Assembly: GCA_021234155.1 (NCBI GenBank)
Contig: JAJEKV010000073.1
Span: 496,213 to 560,212, forward strand
Length of the DNA stretch: 64,000 nt
Source of the DNA: Isoetes taiwanensis
Taxonomy: Eukaryota; Streptophyta; Lycopodiopsida; Isoetales; Isoetaceae
Direction of reading: 5' to 3'
Shown here: positions 1 through 13,115 of the stretch, piece by piece
Numbering within the stretch: position 1 is the first letter of the stretch
How the letters are laid out: each line of letters begins with the position of its first letter
Program-made: the position numbers and the translations under genes
The notes under the pieces: generated by a model
Seen by the model: only the letters and a program-made list of their open reading frames with translations
Database searches by the model: none
Told to the model about the DNA's origin: nothing

Positions 1-1240
1 ATCTGGGATATGACGCACATCGCACGGGGAAATGGGCTAAAGGTGCGGATGCCAGGTTTCAATTAGCCATTGGGAGCTACTTCAGTATGAAAAATTTCTG
101 TAATAAAAGCAGAATAATCGACTGGGAGATCAAGTGCTACTTGTTCAGTGTAGTGGCCGTGTCGACGCAACTATATGGGGCCGAGGCATGGGGACCGAGC
201 CTAACAGATAAGAAATGGGACAAACAAGAAGGGATCCTTAGACAATGGCATAAATAGGAATTTAGGGTGAGGGCAAACACACCCTTGATAGTCATGATAT
301 ACGAGACAGGCCAGAAACCAATGGAAGTGAGAGCATGGGAAAGAACTATCAGGTACCTAATAAAAGACAATACAGGGGGTCACCTAGGAAAGCTGTCAAG
401 CATTGCAATCAACGAGTCAACAAAATCACACATCATCTTAAGCAGTGGATGGTTCAAGGATGTAGCGATATGGACAAGAGAAATGGGGATGAACCTGAGT
501 GACCTAGTAAACGAAGGGAAATGGAATGAAGACTGGGCCGACAAGGCTGCACGAGCATGGCTGCAAAAAACACCGGACCCAAGACACTTTGACTCACGAC
601 AGTTTTCAATCCAGAACAGCAGATAGGGCAACAGATGTACCGAGACAATCTGCTAGGGAAGGCCAGGAGGGATGTCCTGGCGAGATTTAGGATGAGGAGC
701 CACGATCTAAGAATTGAAAAAGACAGATGGAGGAAAATAGAAAGGGAAAATCGGATATGCAGAATCTGTGACACAGGAAAAGTAGAGGATGAGAATCACA
801 TGCTCAACGAGTGCCCAGTGTACGGAGACGTCAGGAACAAGTACAGAGGCATAAGATGGGGACAGCCAGTACACACCTTGATGATAAGGGCAGTCACAAT
901 GAAAGATCTGGCAGATGCAATCCAGGAGATGATGACCAAGCATCGAGAAGCACAGAAAGAAATAATAATATGAATCGCCCAAGAGGTGAGACATGGAAGC
1001 CCACAAAAAGCTCGGCTAAAAGCTTATTGATAATGACGCACCACCGCACGTCTATGACGCCGATTAAAAGCGGGGTGCCAGTACTAATAGAAACTAAGAG
1101 AAGTCTTCAGAAAAGGCTACAATATACCAGCGTGATGTGCTAGTAGCGCCCTTTAGGGAGCTCGCTCATGCTACATCAGTCCAGGGGCCTTAGGGCACAA
1201 GGGGCAATAATTCTATTATGTTCTATTCTATTACTACTTA
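1..1240 (+). mobile_element. LINE fragment: 3' end of ORF2 with zinc-knuckle tail
   Basis: This is the C-terminal end of a non-LTR retrotransposon ORF2; its RT domain would lie to the left of the window. The frame around 150-260 reads like the post-RT segment of plant LINEs (motif YGAEAWG) and is broken by a TAA near 254. Translation continues from 267 to 626. A second frame, 635-973, carries a cysteine-histidine cluster C-x2-C-x9-H-x4-C (codons at about 758-814, core CRICDTG), typical of LINE ORF2 tails. The sequence after the stop at 973 ends near 1240 in an A/T-rich run of TTCTAT-like units, which may be the 3' terminus. There is no poly-A tail. Stops and frame changes show it is inactive. 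Assignment to LINEs is by motif recognition; the clade is not determined. Confidence 0.72.
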
Positions 1241-4200
1241 CTTTTATCATAGAGCGGGATTTCACGTGAAGGTTTATATGGTTTAACTGCCACTGGGTCA
1301 AGTGACAACTTTCTAATAAATCTTAGAATATTACACATGATCTAGTTTGTAATACAAGGTCCAATCTTGCAATTTATTTATATGTTTTTGTGATACTATA
1401 CAATAAAGAATAATGCTATTGTTTGAAATTATTAATATTGCATTCTGAAGTTCCATATGAAAGATGTGTAACGACATAAGGTATAGTTCATAAAAGCTAA
1501 CACAATTAAATGGAGCTATTAAGCTTGTCTTCATATGACCCTCATTTTGTTCAATGTGTGTAAACTATTGTATAAACCAGTTTGTTGCATATATATGGAT
1601 GTGGTTGAGCACACAAGCATGGCTTTAAACTAAACTTACTTTGCTGCAAAAAACAAATAAAGATCTTAATTATTATTATTTTCATCTAAGTAAAACAAAT
1701 CCTTGGAAGATGTGTAATGAACACAGAGAACGGACAAAAAACAAAAAAACGTAAATCAATGAAATGCACCTTTATAAACAAAGAAGAATAGAAAATAAAA
1801 AAATAAATCTAAATGCAACTACGAGCTTCATACATTTCATTTCAATATCATCTATATTTTTTGTTTATGACTAAATGGAATCATAAACAAAGATAAACAA
1901 AGATAATTTGGAGTCAAAAAAGAAAGAAATGTCAATATTTTGGATATGGATTCAATTATTATGACTATAGAATAGGAATTCAATTTATATGAATATATGC
2001 CATTTTTGGGTTGCCCCTAGGGGGGCAAACCCTGGTTTATGTGGGTTTGTGGCATATCTTGAGTATATGCTGGAATATACCCAGGATATGCTGGTGACTG
2101 CTCCAAACCCATTGTCCCCTGTAAACTGGCAGTCACCTGCATTCTGGATTGCAGATATTCCAACCGGTTAACTGGTTAACTGGGATGGCAGACCGACGCT
2201 CAAATTTGATGAATATTTCTATGCACAGGAAATAAGAAGTCCCAGAAAGGGCTTCTTAAATCACTGGACTACATTCCACGGAACTCTATTGACACATGCG
2301 AAGCTCCCCTCTTTTACAAAAGGCCCCAAGCATTTGGGCAGAATTCGACCTGCTGAGCACACACATCTTAGGGGCGATCAGAAGCAGCGGGGCAACACAA
2401 TTGAGCATGAAGTTTTTTTTTAATGGAGATATACAAGTTTTCTTTTTTCTTACCAGCTATTGCCACGATTGTAGCTTCGGCTCTTCAAGACAGAATCAAA
2501 GTCAAGGTGCAGAGTTGATAGGCAAAAGAGTCGCAGGTTAACAAGATCCGGCCTCCTCGAATCTTCTAACAGTCTTTGACAAGTGTCTTCGAGCTTTTCC
2601 TGAAGTCGAAATAGTGAGAGTAGTTAGGAATCTGTTCGAATCTATGAAGAAATAGAGCAAATATACCTTACCTTCACATCCTGCGAAGCTGAAGAGGCTG
2701 CATGTGAGAGATTTCAAAAAAGAAGCTCTTCGAAAAGGAAAATCTCAGGAAAGGGGGAGGAGCACGCATTTCTCACCAAAGGAACAGGACATAACAGAGG
2801 GGGCTCCGTCGCCACAGCTGCCTGCAATATGTTTTAATCAGTTTAAAAAAGGGGGGAAGCGACAACATAGAGAACTCATGGTATTCTTATCTGTATCAGA
2901 CGTGTTTTAGAGATGAACGGCCGGGGTATAATCAGATGAATCTTAAATCTAGACATTTATCTATAAGCAGATAGACATTGGCGACCTTTGATGTGAGCAT
3001 TACGGCATTCTCAGAGCTGTGATTTCTGGCATAATAGGAAGCTCCAGCGACCCAAGTGAAGATATTGGCTCCGGTAACAGTGTTCAGCTTGAAGTTACTA
3101 GTATAGAAGAAGTTCAGCGGAGAGAATCCTTCTGTTAACACAGTTGAACAGGGCATGATGGAAACCTTGCCTCAGTATGCCGAAGCTGGATTTTTAAAAA
3201 AATAATGGGATCTGAAAATGCTTGAAACTGAATTTACAGAGAGAAAGATATTTTAGGAACGGTATACGCATGGCTTGCATCCCGTTTTACAATGAATACT
3301 CAGTCATCGCCGAAGAAAGAGGAGAATAGTATGGATCTGAGTAAGCAGCAGAGATCTTGTTTGCCTCCGATCAAGCTCCATCGCCACAGCTGCATGCAAA
3401 AGCTATAATCAGAAGATTCATAAAAATGAGGCGCCAAAACTTATCTGCTTTCGTCCAGATCCGTTGCTCAGAAGTTCAGGATCGATGGTGAAAAAGACAA
3501 GCCGATCCTCCATATAGTTTGTTTTATACTCAAAATCTAGAATGCAAGCAGTTCACATGCAGAACATGCAGCATGGCATGCTGAGCAATGTTAGCGACCG
3601 TAGATCTGTGCATTCCGGCATGCTGGGAAACTATAGTATTCCCAGATTGAAATTAGCGATCTCAGTATCAGAGCTTATATTGAAGTTATCAGCATCGGCA
3701 TATAGATCAAAGCTCCGGCCGGCATCGCCATAGAGTCAATCGTAACTTACAGGAAATGGAAAAGGTCCAGGGGTCGATCACGGTCTGAGCCCGACAATTC
3801 TGCCCATCTCAGACAATCATTATTCTCCCAGCTGTCTCTCACACCGGAACCCAGAGTAGCCATTGAAACCCGTACTCTTGGGTCACCCGCTTTTAATGAT
3901 GCTCACCTTTTTGGTAAGGTTTCTGCATTAATCAAGGTTAGGTTTTCCCTGTGATTTTTTATTTTAATTCTAGGGGACTTTGAGTGTATTTTTGGCTAAG
4001 GTGGAGGTAAGAGTTCCCCCCTTGGCATTTTTTCCATTATATTTCCCCTAGAATTAGTTGTTCTCTATTAATCTTTCTTGCCTTTTTGGTCAAGGGGATA
4101 AGTCCTTAAGTGTTTGGGAACAATAGATCGCTTCTGCCATCCGTGTTCCATACCGAGCACCACAGACCAATACGTTACACTCAAACCCCAAAGTCCATAT

Positions 4201-4379
4201 GTCCAGTTGGATCTTAGTCCAAGAGAAACTCAACATCTAAGGAGTTAGTGATGCAAATGGGTACCATCACCTTCACAAAATGTCAATGTTTTAAAATAGC
4301 AATTTTGATTGATTGTAAAAACATAACTTTCAAGTATGATTTAAGCCACCTCAACCTCCATCCATGGAGGGCAACCCTC
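1241..4379. other. Intergenic, no recognised gene
   Basis: The left half (1241-1980) is AT-rich and has no ORF of note. The part from 1980 to 4100 is less AT-rich and contains several short ORFs on both strands, none longer than 81 codons, with no motif I recognise. Two short segments resemble each other (CCACAGCTGC near 2811 and near 3383), hinting at an old internal duplication. I see no RNA gene here. Confidence 0.5.
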
Positions 4380-5200
4380 TGTCATGACACCCCCTTTTTT
4401 TTTTTTTTTTTTTGGGGGGGAAGGGGGCATGGCCGAGTTATTATATAACTTAGCCAACCTTAGGAGGTATGAATTCATTTCCACGTGGCATATTATATAA
4501 ACCCCAACTTATAAATGGCAAATCACTGGACTTAAACCATTTTTTGACTCCAGCAGTTCTTGACCTCAACTTTCAATCATAACATTGTTTCGAGGATCGT
4601 CAGCTGCAGCATAGCTTATTGTGGCAGCCCTAGGAGCGTGCTTGTACCAAGAGAGGCCTGAATCTACTCCAAAACACCTGCAAGAAGATGGAGACCGGAG
4701 GAGTTATTGGAAGTCCCTTAGGTCCATGTATATTGAGTAGGCCTTAGTTAGATGCTCAAGAAGTTAGCATTTGAGATGTGCTAGCATTGCTAGTCGAGCC
4801 ATTCTAGAGCCCACAGTCCTGATTACGAACCCTAATCAATGTATGTGATTAGGATTAGTTGTTGTTCTTGTTATTTATCAAGTGATGATGTTGCACGACG
4901 TTGGTTGATCTTTTGCACCTCTTGGGTATTGGGGAGGGGGGTAGAGACCTAGCAACCATTATTTAGATGATGCTCCTAGTTTAGACCCCTTAACTATTAT
5001 ATGCCTATTCATAGAGCCCACCAGGCTACGGAGGCTATGGAGTGACTAAGCACCACACAATGGGGTCAGTGGTAAAGTGGAGGGACGATTACTGGGATCC
5101 ATATTGGGCTAGGCTTATAGTCGATCACTTCGTGTGGGCTGGGTATGAGTCCGACACTTTCTGGGTATGCTATGTTGCACTCGGGCTTTTCACTCCTGCG
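4380..5200 (+). repeat. Diverged LTR-like copy, paired with an inverted copy at 61.4-62.3 kb
   Basis: Several blocks match, in reverse complement, the sequence at about 61420-62300. Examples are the segment with GGCTAAGTAATATATAAT-like sequence near 4440, the block around GAACCCTAATCAATG near 4830, and the block around CACCAGGCTACGGAGG near 5019. The copy at 61.4-62.4 kb lies directly downstream of a Ty3 chromodomain on the minus strand, so this segment is best read as a solo or truncated LTR of the same family in plus orientation. It includes a run of 19 T followed by 7 G (about 4395-4420). The outer limits are uncertain because divergence is high. Confidence 0.5.
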
Positions 5201-6267
5201 GCACTTGCAGCTAGGAGTCAACTCATTGCTACTTATTCTAGAGATGGTTGCCTTCATAGTCGTTCCGACCAAATTCCTCATGTTCATGGCTTTTCACCTT
5301 TGGAAATTCTGCATGACTTTCTTGTCACTTGAGAACAGAGTGTGTTTTGGGGGTTTGGGGGGGGGTTCTGTGACAAAGGCTATAAAACTATTCTTCACAT
5401 GTGGGAAGGACGCCCATAATAAGGGTGCAACACAATATACATCTGCCACAAAGTTTGCAAGGAAGAGACAAAGGAATACCTCAACGTGAGGATGTCATAG
5501 CCCCTTGGCATGAGTCCTCCTTGGCAGATCATCCCAGCTTTTATGGCGTGAAAGAATCCTCCAATAGAATGGTACTCTTCGAAGTCCGCATTAACAACTT
5601 CATAGGGTGCCCTATTTTGCTCAGGGCGTTGGCCCCGACCTTTTTATGGTGACCCTATTCAAGGTCATATATGTTAACAAAATTATGGTTTTTGCTCTTT
5701 TCTTATATATTTCTTCATATAACAATGGGTTTTTAGAAAGATCGGTTTGCCCGCTTCATTTCAAAAGTTATAGTGTAGAAAGATGACAATTTTGCTATTA
5801 TGGCCCAAGGCCATTGTACTTTTTTTAAGCATATATCTCTAATGACTTCACGAGTCACAGCTTGTAGGGTGCCTAGACTTAGAAGCTATGTATAATGGGT
5901 TAGACTTAGAAGCTACACAACCTTTTTCTTATTTCAGATCTCTGTGTTCAACGAGATCCTTGTTGTTTTGGCACTTTCATATCAAGGGATTCTCATTCTG
6001 GCATTAATGTTTCTCTTGTTTTCCTTTCTGTTCGTTGTATCTTAGTCCTTTGCAAAATTTTGCGTGACACACTCTATACTTAGGATTGTCTGTTGGATTC
6101 AAGAGTCCTCACTGAGATTGTCTTGCAGGCTTATCTAGAATCCGACCTAGACACCAAACACTTTGATAATCAGGATGTGGATGTCCATAATCCAGCTGTG
6201 GGTGAGGAAGCTTGCCTGTCGATTAAAGGAGATAAACACCCCTGCTTGCCCTTTACATCAAATATAA
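5201..6267. other. Intergenic, no recognised gene
   Basis: Overlapping short ORFs (for example 5145-5489 and 5401-5652) show no domain that I recognise and no plausible exon structure. The sequence is of mixed composition. It ends at the A immediately before the Helitron CTAG terminus at 6268. Confidence 0.45.
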
Positions 6268-8103
6268 CTAGTAATGGTGCCCAGCATTGCTGGGCATAAG
6301 TTGAGAGCCTGTAAATGCTTTGAGATGAAGTGAGAAAAGCCCTATCCCTTTCCCTTTTGCTCTATCCCGCATTTCATTTTTTCTTATTTTTTCTCTACTT
6401 TTTTTTTTCTTTTCCTTTTTTTTCTCGTCTTTCTCACATGTTTCCTGGTTTTCCCATCCCTTTCCTTCCCCCTTCCCTGTTCCCGATAACCTTTTTCCCT
6501 TCCCTTTTGCCATTTTCTCCACCTTTTCCCTCTTCTCTTTTTTCTTTGCCCTTTTCCCTTCCCCTTTCTCTTTTTTTATGCCTTCTCTTTTCCCCACCCT
6601 TTTTCCATGTCTTCCCTTTTTCTCAACCCTTTACTCTTTCGCCCTTTTCCATGCCTATTTTCCCTTCTCTTTTTCTCCTTTTCCCACTCTTTTCCTCCCT
6701 TTTTTGTGTGCCCTTTTTCCTTCTATTTTTCTTTTCTCCCTCCCCTCTTTCCCTTTTCCATATTCCCTTTTTCTCTTCCACTTTTCCATTTTCCTCATTT
6801 CCTTTTTCCCGTGCCTCTCGCTCTTTCCCCCCCTTTCCATTCTTTTTTCTTTTCTATTTCCCTTTTCCCCACCCTTTTCTTATTTCTATTTTTCCCGTGC
6901 TTCCTTTTCCTCCTTGTCCCACCCTTTCCCTCTTCCCGTGCAATTTTCCCTTCTTTTAACCCTTCCTTTTTCTTTTCTCTTTTCCTTTCCTCATGTCCTT
7001 TTTCCCCTTTTCTCCCCTCCATCACTCCCCTGCTTCCCTTTCCCTTTTTTCCCGTTTCCTTTTCTTGATGGATTTTTTTCTTTCCGTTTTCCTCTTTTGC
7101 CGATCCTTTTCCTGTGCACTTTTTCCCTTCCTTTCCTTTTCCTTTTCCCCTTTTCCATGCCTTTTGCACATTTGTTTTATTCTCTTATTTCCTATACCCA
7201 TTTTCCTCTTTTCCCCACCTTTTCTCTCTTGCCCCTTTTCTTTTCCCCTTTTTTTTTCCCTTTCTTCACCATTTTCCTCTTCCCTTTTCTCTCATGCCCT
7301 TCCCCCCTTCCCTTTTCTCGTTTCCCTCTTTCTTTTTTCTTGTGACCTTTACCTAGGTTCCCTTTCCCACTTTTCCCTTTCATTTTTCTTTCTTCTCACT
7401 TTCCCTTTTTCTATGCCTCTTTTCTTTTCCCCTCTCCCCATCCTTTTCTTGTTCCCCCTTGTGCCTTCCGTTTTCCTCATTTTTCCAACCTTTCACTCTT
7501 CCCTTTTCTTGATCGTTTTTCCCTTCCCTTTCCCTCTTTTTTTTTTTTTCCTATGCCATTTTTTTTGTCCCTTCCTTTTTCCTCTTTCCTTTTTCTTCTC
7601 TTTTTCCCCCTTTTCCCATACTCCTTCCTTTTTTTCCCATGCTTTTTCTCCTCCCCTTTTCCATGCTTTTTTCTCCTTCATTCCTTTTTCCAACCTTTTC
7701 CTTTTTTTTTTTTTTTTCATACCCTTTCATTTACCTTTTCCACTTTATCTCTTCCTCCTTCCCTCGTGCCGCTTTTCGGGTTCCCTTTCCTTTTTTCGTT
7801 TTCCATGCCTTTTTCTCTTCTCTTATCCCCACCCTTTTCCCTTTTCCTTTTACCCTTTTCCCTTTTCCCCATGCTTTTTTGCCCTTCACATTCTCTCTTT
7901 CCACTTCCCTTTTCCTTTTCCCCCTTTTCATTTACCCTTTTCCCTTAAGAGATCGAAGCATGACCAATCACAGTGTTGGTAAGTCGTGCAATAAATCTAG
8001 GCCTTCGGATGCATCCAGATGATCTCGGCCATTCAAATTAGGGCTCGATGCACTACACACTTACGGTATAACATACTTACGGTATAACATTATAATATAA
8101 AGA
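6268..8103 (-). mobile_element. Non-autonomous Helitron candidate carrying a polypyrimidine tract
   Basis: On the minus strand the 3' end is a perfect 7-bp hairpin (GCCCAGC-ATT-GCTGGGC at 6279-6295) followed 7 bp later by CTAG (6268-6271) and a host T (complement of A at 6267). These are the diagnostic parts of a plant Helitron terminus. The proposed 5' end is TCTTTATATTATAATG, read leftwards from 8103, with a host A (complement of T at 8104). This gives insertion between A and T, as expected. There is no Rep/helicase ORF, so it would depend on an autonomous partner. The 3' end is well supported. The 5' end rests only on the TC plus AT-rich start and could be another position. Confidence 0.55.
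6335..7950. repeat. 1.6 kb polypyrimidine (C/T) tract
   Basis: The plus strand is almost entirely C and T for about 1.6 kb, built from degenerate units such as CCCTTTTCC and CCTTTTTC with occasional A or G, often as ATGC or GTGC. It gives long artificial ORFs on both strands (Phe/Pro/Ser/Leu on plus, Lys/Glu/Gly/Arg on minus), which I do not regard as genes. It lies wholly inside the Helitron candidate and 1.7 kb upstream of the VTI1 start codon. The tract could in principle form triplex DNA. Confidence 0.9.
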
Positions 8104-9675
8104 TGGGCTCGCCTCCGAGCTCATCCGTTTATTTGCTATGAGGGGCTCGCAGGGGGTACAACTCCCCTTTTTATTTGCTGTGGCATTTATAGCCATCACA
8201 ACCTCCCCTCCAATGTAACTTGGCACGGTTGAATTAGGTAATATTACTTTGAAATATTCTCAAAATATCCGCACCCAAGTGACGCCTCCCATTGGCGCTC
8301 ACAAACGCAACACGAAAATTACAGGTAAAAATCATGGCTTCCACCTGGTGGTTTTACGTGGGGAAAAATCGAAAGCACAGTGCGTGAGAGAGGAAGAATA
8401 GCCGAAAGCTGCTTCTTCCAAGGGTAAAGTGCTCAGAACTCAGAACGCAGGCTATGGCGATCGAATATTGAACGAAAAGTAGAGGATTAGCTCAAGCCCT
8501 GCCCCGCCCGCCCCAAGCCCGTGTGGATCCGGTATTCAACGAGTGTACGCGCTCAGGCTTTGGCAATTTAAGGTGAACTACTTTGTTCCTTTTTATGTTC
8601 TACTTTCATCATTCTCGAGATTCTTCAAGATCTTATGCGCCATAGCTACAGAAAGCCCTAAGTATAATGTTTTATTTTTAAGTGGAATGGGCATACTGCC
8701 TTCGATAACCGGGTTTTGGTTGTAAAATCAAAGTTAGTCTTCTCCCTTTCGTTTTTCTAGTACTCCAAGGGCAAAGAATTGAGACTGCAGAACAAATTTA
8801 AGGGAAAAAGGGGCTCTAAAGAATAGAGACAAATCGACCCAGAACCCTGAGTAGAATGAAAAGGTCCTAAAGCAAACAGTTGAGAATTACAGATTTTCAA
8901 GCTGATATTTAAGCTGAGAATATGATCTAAAAGAACAATCCTGAGTTATTAAGATCAGCAAGAATAGCTAAAACAGGAGTTGATCTTTGTGTATGCATAA
9001 TCATCAGTAAGGAAGAACAAAGGCTTTGAACCTTGACATCTGAATTTGATCTTTTACTTCCTGTCGACACGAGAAAAGGCACGTTGTTTGGAACGTGAAA
9101 ATCTGTGTAAGTCAAGCTTATTTTCCAGATTTTGGAACTGAATCAGCTGAACTGGGCTTTCTTCCTGGAGCAATGGCAGTGTCCTACTGCACAGACAAAT
9201 GGGAAAGGGAGATTCTGTCACAGACAAAGACAAACGGGAAAGAGAGATTCTGTCCTGATAATATTCTAAAGTGTTCTCTGTAATCAATAGTTTACAATTT
9301 TGGCAAGCAGTAATCGTAGCTCAAACGAGTTTTAGAGAAACCAACAAGGGTTAAGATAGGGTTAAGATAGAAATGTTGCAACTGCAAGCGTTCTGCATAA
9401 TATATGGTGTTTGAATATGTAGAATAGCACAATATATCACTACACATCTTGCAGATGAGATCCCCAAGTTGACCTGGTTGTATTATATAAGACCAATGAC
9501 GTGGGAAAACAATGCTATCTAATTCTGTTGTGGTTACCCATTTTTTTCCAAACTGATATATCTTTATAAGTATTTCCTCATAAACAAACACATTCATGGT
9601 TGAAGCATTTCATAAGCATGCAATGCCTATTATTTCCAGGAAAGAACTCAGGGGAGAGAATTAGCTGCTAAAACC
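8104..9675 (+). promoter_or_regulatory. Upstream region and probable 5' UTR of the v-SNARE gene
   Basis: No ORF of interest is present. A 3' splice site consensus (TTATTTCCAG ending near 9640) lies about 36 bp upstream of the VTI1 start codon, so the gene probably has a 5' UTR intron with its first non-coding exon upstream, perhaps around 8330-8540 where the DNA is more GC-rich. I could not fix a TATA box or transcription start. Confidence 0.4.
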
Positions 9676-11283
9676 ATGAGTGATATTTTTCATGGCTATG
9701 AGCGGCAATACTGTGAGCTTTCAGCGAATCTCTCCAGAAAATGCACATCGGTTGGTCTTCTCAGTGGAGGTAACGAATCTTATATACAAGGCAATTATGT
9801 ATATAGATGAAGCAGAAGCTAATAAAAAATGGCACTTGTCTTTTCAGAGCAGAAGAAGCAGAAGGTGACTGAATTGAAGTCTGGTATTGATGAAGCAGAT
9901 TCTTTAGTGAGTACCTCGTATGAAGAAAGTTGTAGATCAAAAGAAAAGTTTTAGTGGCTAATGTTTGTGCTTGCTGTCTTGGCAGATTCGACGGATGGAC
10001 TTGGAAGCTCGAAGTCTTCCTCCATCACAAACAGCTGCGTTGCTTGCAAAGTTGAGGGAATACAAATCAGATTTAACTAACTTGAAGCGGGAAGTGCAGA
10101 AATGTGCAGCATCCAATGATAGACTTACTAGTAGAGAAGAGCTTCTTGAAGCTGGACTGGGTGATTCTTTAACTGTATGTCTCATTAGCTTATCTGTCTG
10201 TCTTTCTGTTTGGTCATTTATCATAGAAAAAGTGCTGTGTGGGTCTTATAAGAAGATAGAAGAAATGCTTCTAACGAAACTTAGGCATGGGATGATTGCC
10301 ATGTTATGGGATGATTGCCTTGTTATGGAGTGATTGCCTTGTCTTATGCTTCTTGACAACAGACATCTAGTTATAAGGCGATATCTTATCATTATCATGG
10401 CTGAGTAGATGGAGTTATGGTAAGCCATTACAATAAGATTAGCCGCTATATATCTAGCCTAATTCCTTAACAGTGGATGCTAGTACTTTCAAGGACATTT
10501 TCTAATGGCTGCATTGCTGACAAGCCCTGGTTTGTAGGAAACCATTTATTCAAAGACTTAAAGAACTTGAAATCCATAAGCTAGTTTAAAGTAGTCTCAA
10601 TTTTGAGCTCAAAATTCCATTTCCTCTTGGTTCAATTAGATGAGACAAAAATGATTCAAATCCTTGTAGGAAGACATTATTAATGCAGATGTTAATTTCT
10701 ATTATTGCATAACTTTGTGGCATTAAATTTGTGATGTCATAGTTGGGATACAGATTTGGGCTAAAGATCAGACCTAATAAATAAAGTAGGTCTTGTTGTA
10801 TATGCTGTCTTTCAGGACATGATATTCTGACTTTTGATTGCAAAAATAATGGCTTTCACACTTTTTCATACATACCCGGCAGACATCTGATGATCAGCGA
10901 GGACGATTGTTGCTGGCTACAGATCGGTTGAATGAATCTGGAAACAGGATCAAGGAAAGTAGGGCCAAACTTCTGGAAACAGAGGAGTTGGGAGTTTCAA
11001 TACTGCATGATTTGCATCAGCAACGCCAAACATTGCTGCATGCAAGTACTACGGTATGGTTAATTTACTTAATTTGCACCATCAGTTTTTATGCCATTTT
11101 TGACATGAACAAGTTGTTTAATTTCAGCTTTATGGAGTGGATGACAATGTTGGAAAAAGTAGAAAAATACTCAACAGCATGGCAAGAAGGATGAGCAAAA
11201 ACAAGTGGATTATGGGGGGAATGATAAGCGTTCTTGTGGCAGCCATATTGCTCATATGTTATTTCAAGTATATCAGTCATTAG
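9676..11283 (+). CDS. VTI1: Qb-SNARE VTI1 (VTI11-type v-SNARE), complete, five exons
   Basis: VTI1 proteins are Qb-SNAREs that drive fusion among the trans-Golgi network, prevacuolar compartment and vacuole. Coding exons: 9676-9769, 9848-9906, 9986-10174, 10883-11053 and 11128-11283. All introns begin GT and end AG, and phases agree, giving 222 residues against about 221 for Arabidopsis VTI11. The N-terminus starts MSDIFHGYERQYCELSANLS, the usual start of this family. Residues 1-95 correspond to the three-helix N-terminal domain. The SNARE motif spans about 125-190 with the expected zero-layer Gln near residue 161 (LHQQRQTLL). The C-terminal anchor is about 199-218, ending YFKYISH. No frameshift or stop is present, so this looks functional. 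Identification is from memory of the family and from the exact fit of length and motifs. Confidence 0.95.
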
Positions 11284-13115
11284 CTCTGCTATCTTTTTAA
11301 TCTAGCGCTGCATATATACACATGTAAAAAGAATAATAATTATCTATAATGTTTTTTGTGGTCATGCGCATGATATGGCCCCTTGCTTTCTTGCATTGCG
11401 TTGAAAACAAGTACCGATTCTATTGCACCAATTCGATTGTGTGTTTTTCAAGTGTGGAAAGGATGACAGATGTCTAAGGATCCATCCAGCTGTTAAGTTA
11501 TGATTATATGTATCTTTTATTTAAATGTGAAGATCGGTAAGGCTACATTGAGCCTGGAGCTGCAACTTCAAATGCCTGCGGTCTTCCTTTGGCAGCCTGG
11601 GCAGTAGTTTGCCTTCCATTCTGGACACTTCATGGTTTTCTTGCCTTCAACATTCTGGTGATTTACCTTGCATTCCAGATACCTGTGGCTTAACGATTTT
11701 CACATTTTAAGACGAGTTGCACGATGCATCCTACGGTTCTTATATGCTTGACACAAGCCACTTCCATAGATGCTTATTGACTGAAACTTGGAAATAAAGT
11801 GACGTCACTCAACAATACTATGAATATTATTTTTTAAGTCAATTGATTGACAATAAATAGCTTGTGTCCTCTCACAAGCTATACAAGTACAATGTGTGAT
11901 ACAGGTGATTCTTCTTTTTGGATTTGATATCAAATTTGATTACCAAGGTCACTTTATAACCATTGAATTTGGTAAAATTGTTGGGCTAGTAGTATCTTGA
12001 ATTTACATTTAAAGAGAAGCCATAAGGGCCCCCAAAAATAGGGGAGCAACTCAATTGTTTTAATGATCTACGAAAGAGTGGATTTCAACCTGGCCGAAAT
12101 TGCAACTTACCGAGAATTTGAGGTTTTCCTATGGGGGAGGTGCTTATACCGCGTGCCTGATGTAATTGCAAGTTCATCTTTGGATAAACACTGATGTATT
12201 TTCAAACCGTGGTGGTTATATTTGAATGAAGCATGGATTGCACATTAATAAAAAGTTTCTCCTTTGGCTTTCTAAGGAATACTGGTTATGTATAATAGTG
12301 GCGAAGATAGCCCTATGGTTAAGAATAATGGCAGACAAAATTTATAGTGGTGCTTTGAATTTAATTTTTGCTGCTCAATGATGGGCACGCTTGACAGTTT
12401 GCTTTGACCAGAGTAGGTCTTAGGGAAAATCTGGAATGGTTGAATGGAAAACTTTATGAACAGGTTTATGCATATGGTATGTTAAAGGTGCTATTGGATG
12501 TTGATCATAAGTTTGGGTCCAATGCATATACCCATAGCAATATAACAATAGCTTTGAAATCCATGTGAAAATGCCATTGTCATTTTAGATTATTCAGAAG
12601 CAAAAAAGTAAGACACTAGCTTTACGTTTTTTGTTTTGGTGTGTTAGGGAGATGTTTTTTTGGTTTGAAAAAAAAATTCAAAAAACATTGGCAAGTTCAT
12701 CAATAACATATAAGACATTAAATATAGCACAAATCCCATAACAAACCAAAACAAAAATTAAATTTTTTTTTTTATACAAAATGCAACAAAAAAAGCGTGG
12801 CCACCATAACATCATCTCCCAAAGTAAGGAATGAAAGAGGCCCAAACCGCCCAACATGCCTGTCTTAGTTTCAATATCTTCATAAAAACTTACTGCATTA
12901 CAATGACCTTTCGCATATAGTTTGCAATGCTGCTTTTTGCAGGTCTTCTGGCTTGTTCAGCCATGGCTAAGCTCTGGAAGTAACCAAGCCTCTCCTGGTC
13001 TTCTCCTCTTTCCTGTCTTGCCGCGATCCTAAATTTTGCCATGCATTAACCTAGAAAGCCAGATAAACTCAATTTATAGCCAATTCAACACAATCTGGCG
13101 GTAAAACATCAAAAT
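11284..13115. other. 3' flank of VTI1 and intergenic sequence
   Basis: The 3' UTR of the v-SNARE gene must lie in the first few hundred bases; I did not identify a single convincing polyadenylation signal. The rest is AT-rich with no ORF of interest. The 3' end of the minus-strand L1 probably falls somewhere between 12760 and 13100; an 11-T run at about 12763 is a possible tail. Confidence 0.4.

Noticed and set aside
5042-5652. Overlapping plus ORFs of 83-114 codons
   Set aside because: No recognisable motif, different frames overlap, and part of the region is LTR-like.
6330-7982. Long ORFs on both strands (up to 329 codons)
   Set aside because: They result from the polypyrimidine tract; the translations are low-complexity on both strands and have no gene structure.
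10246-10843. ORFs on the minus strand between VTI1 exons 3 and 4
   Set aside because: They fall in an intron of an intact gene and show no domain.
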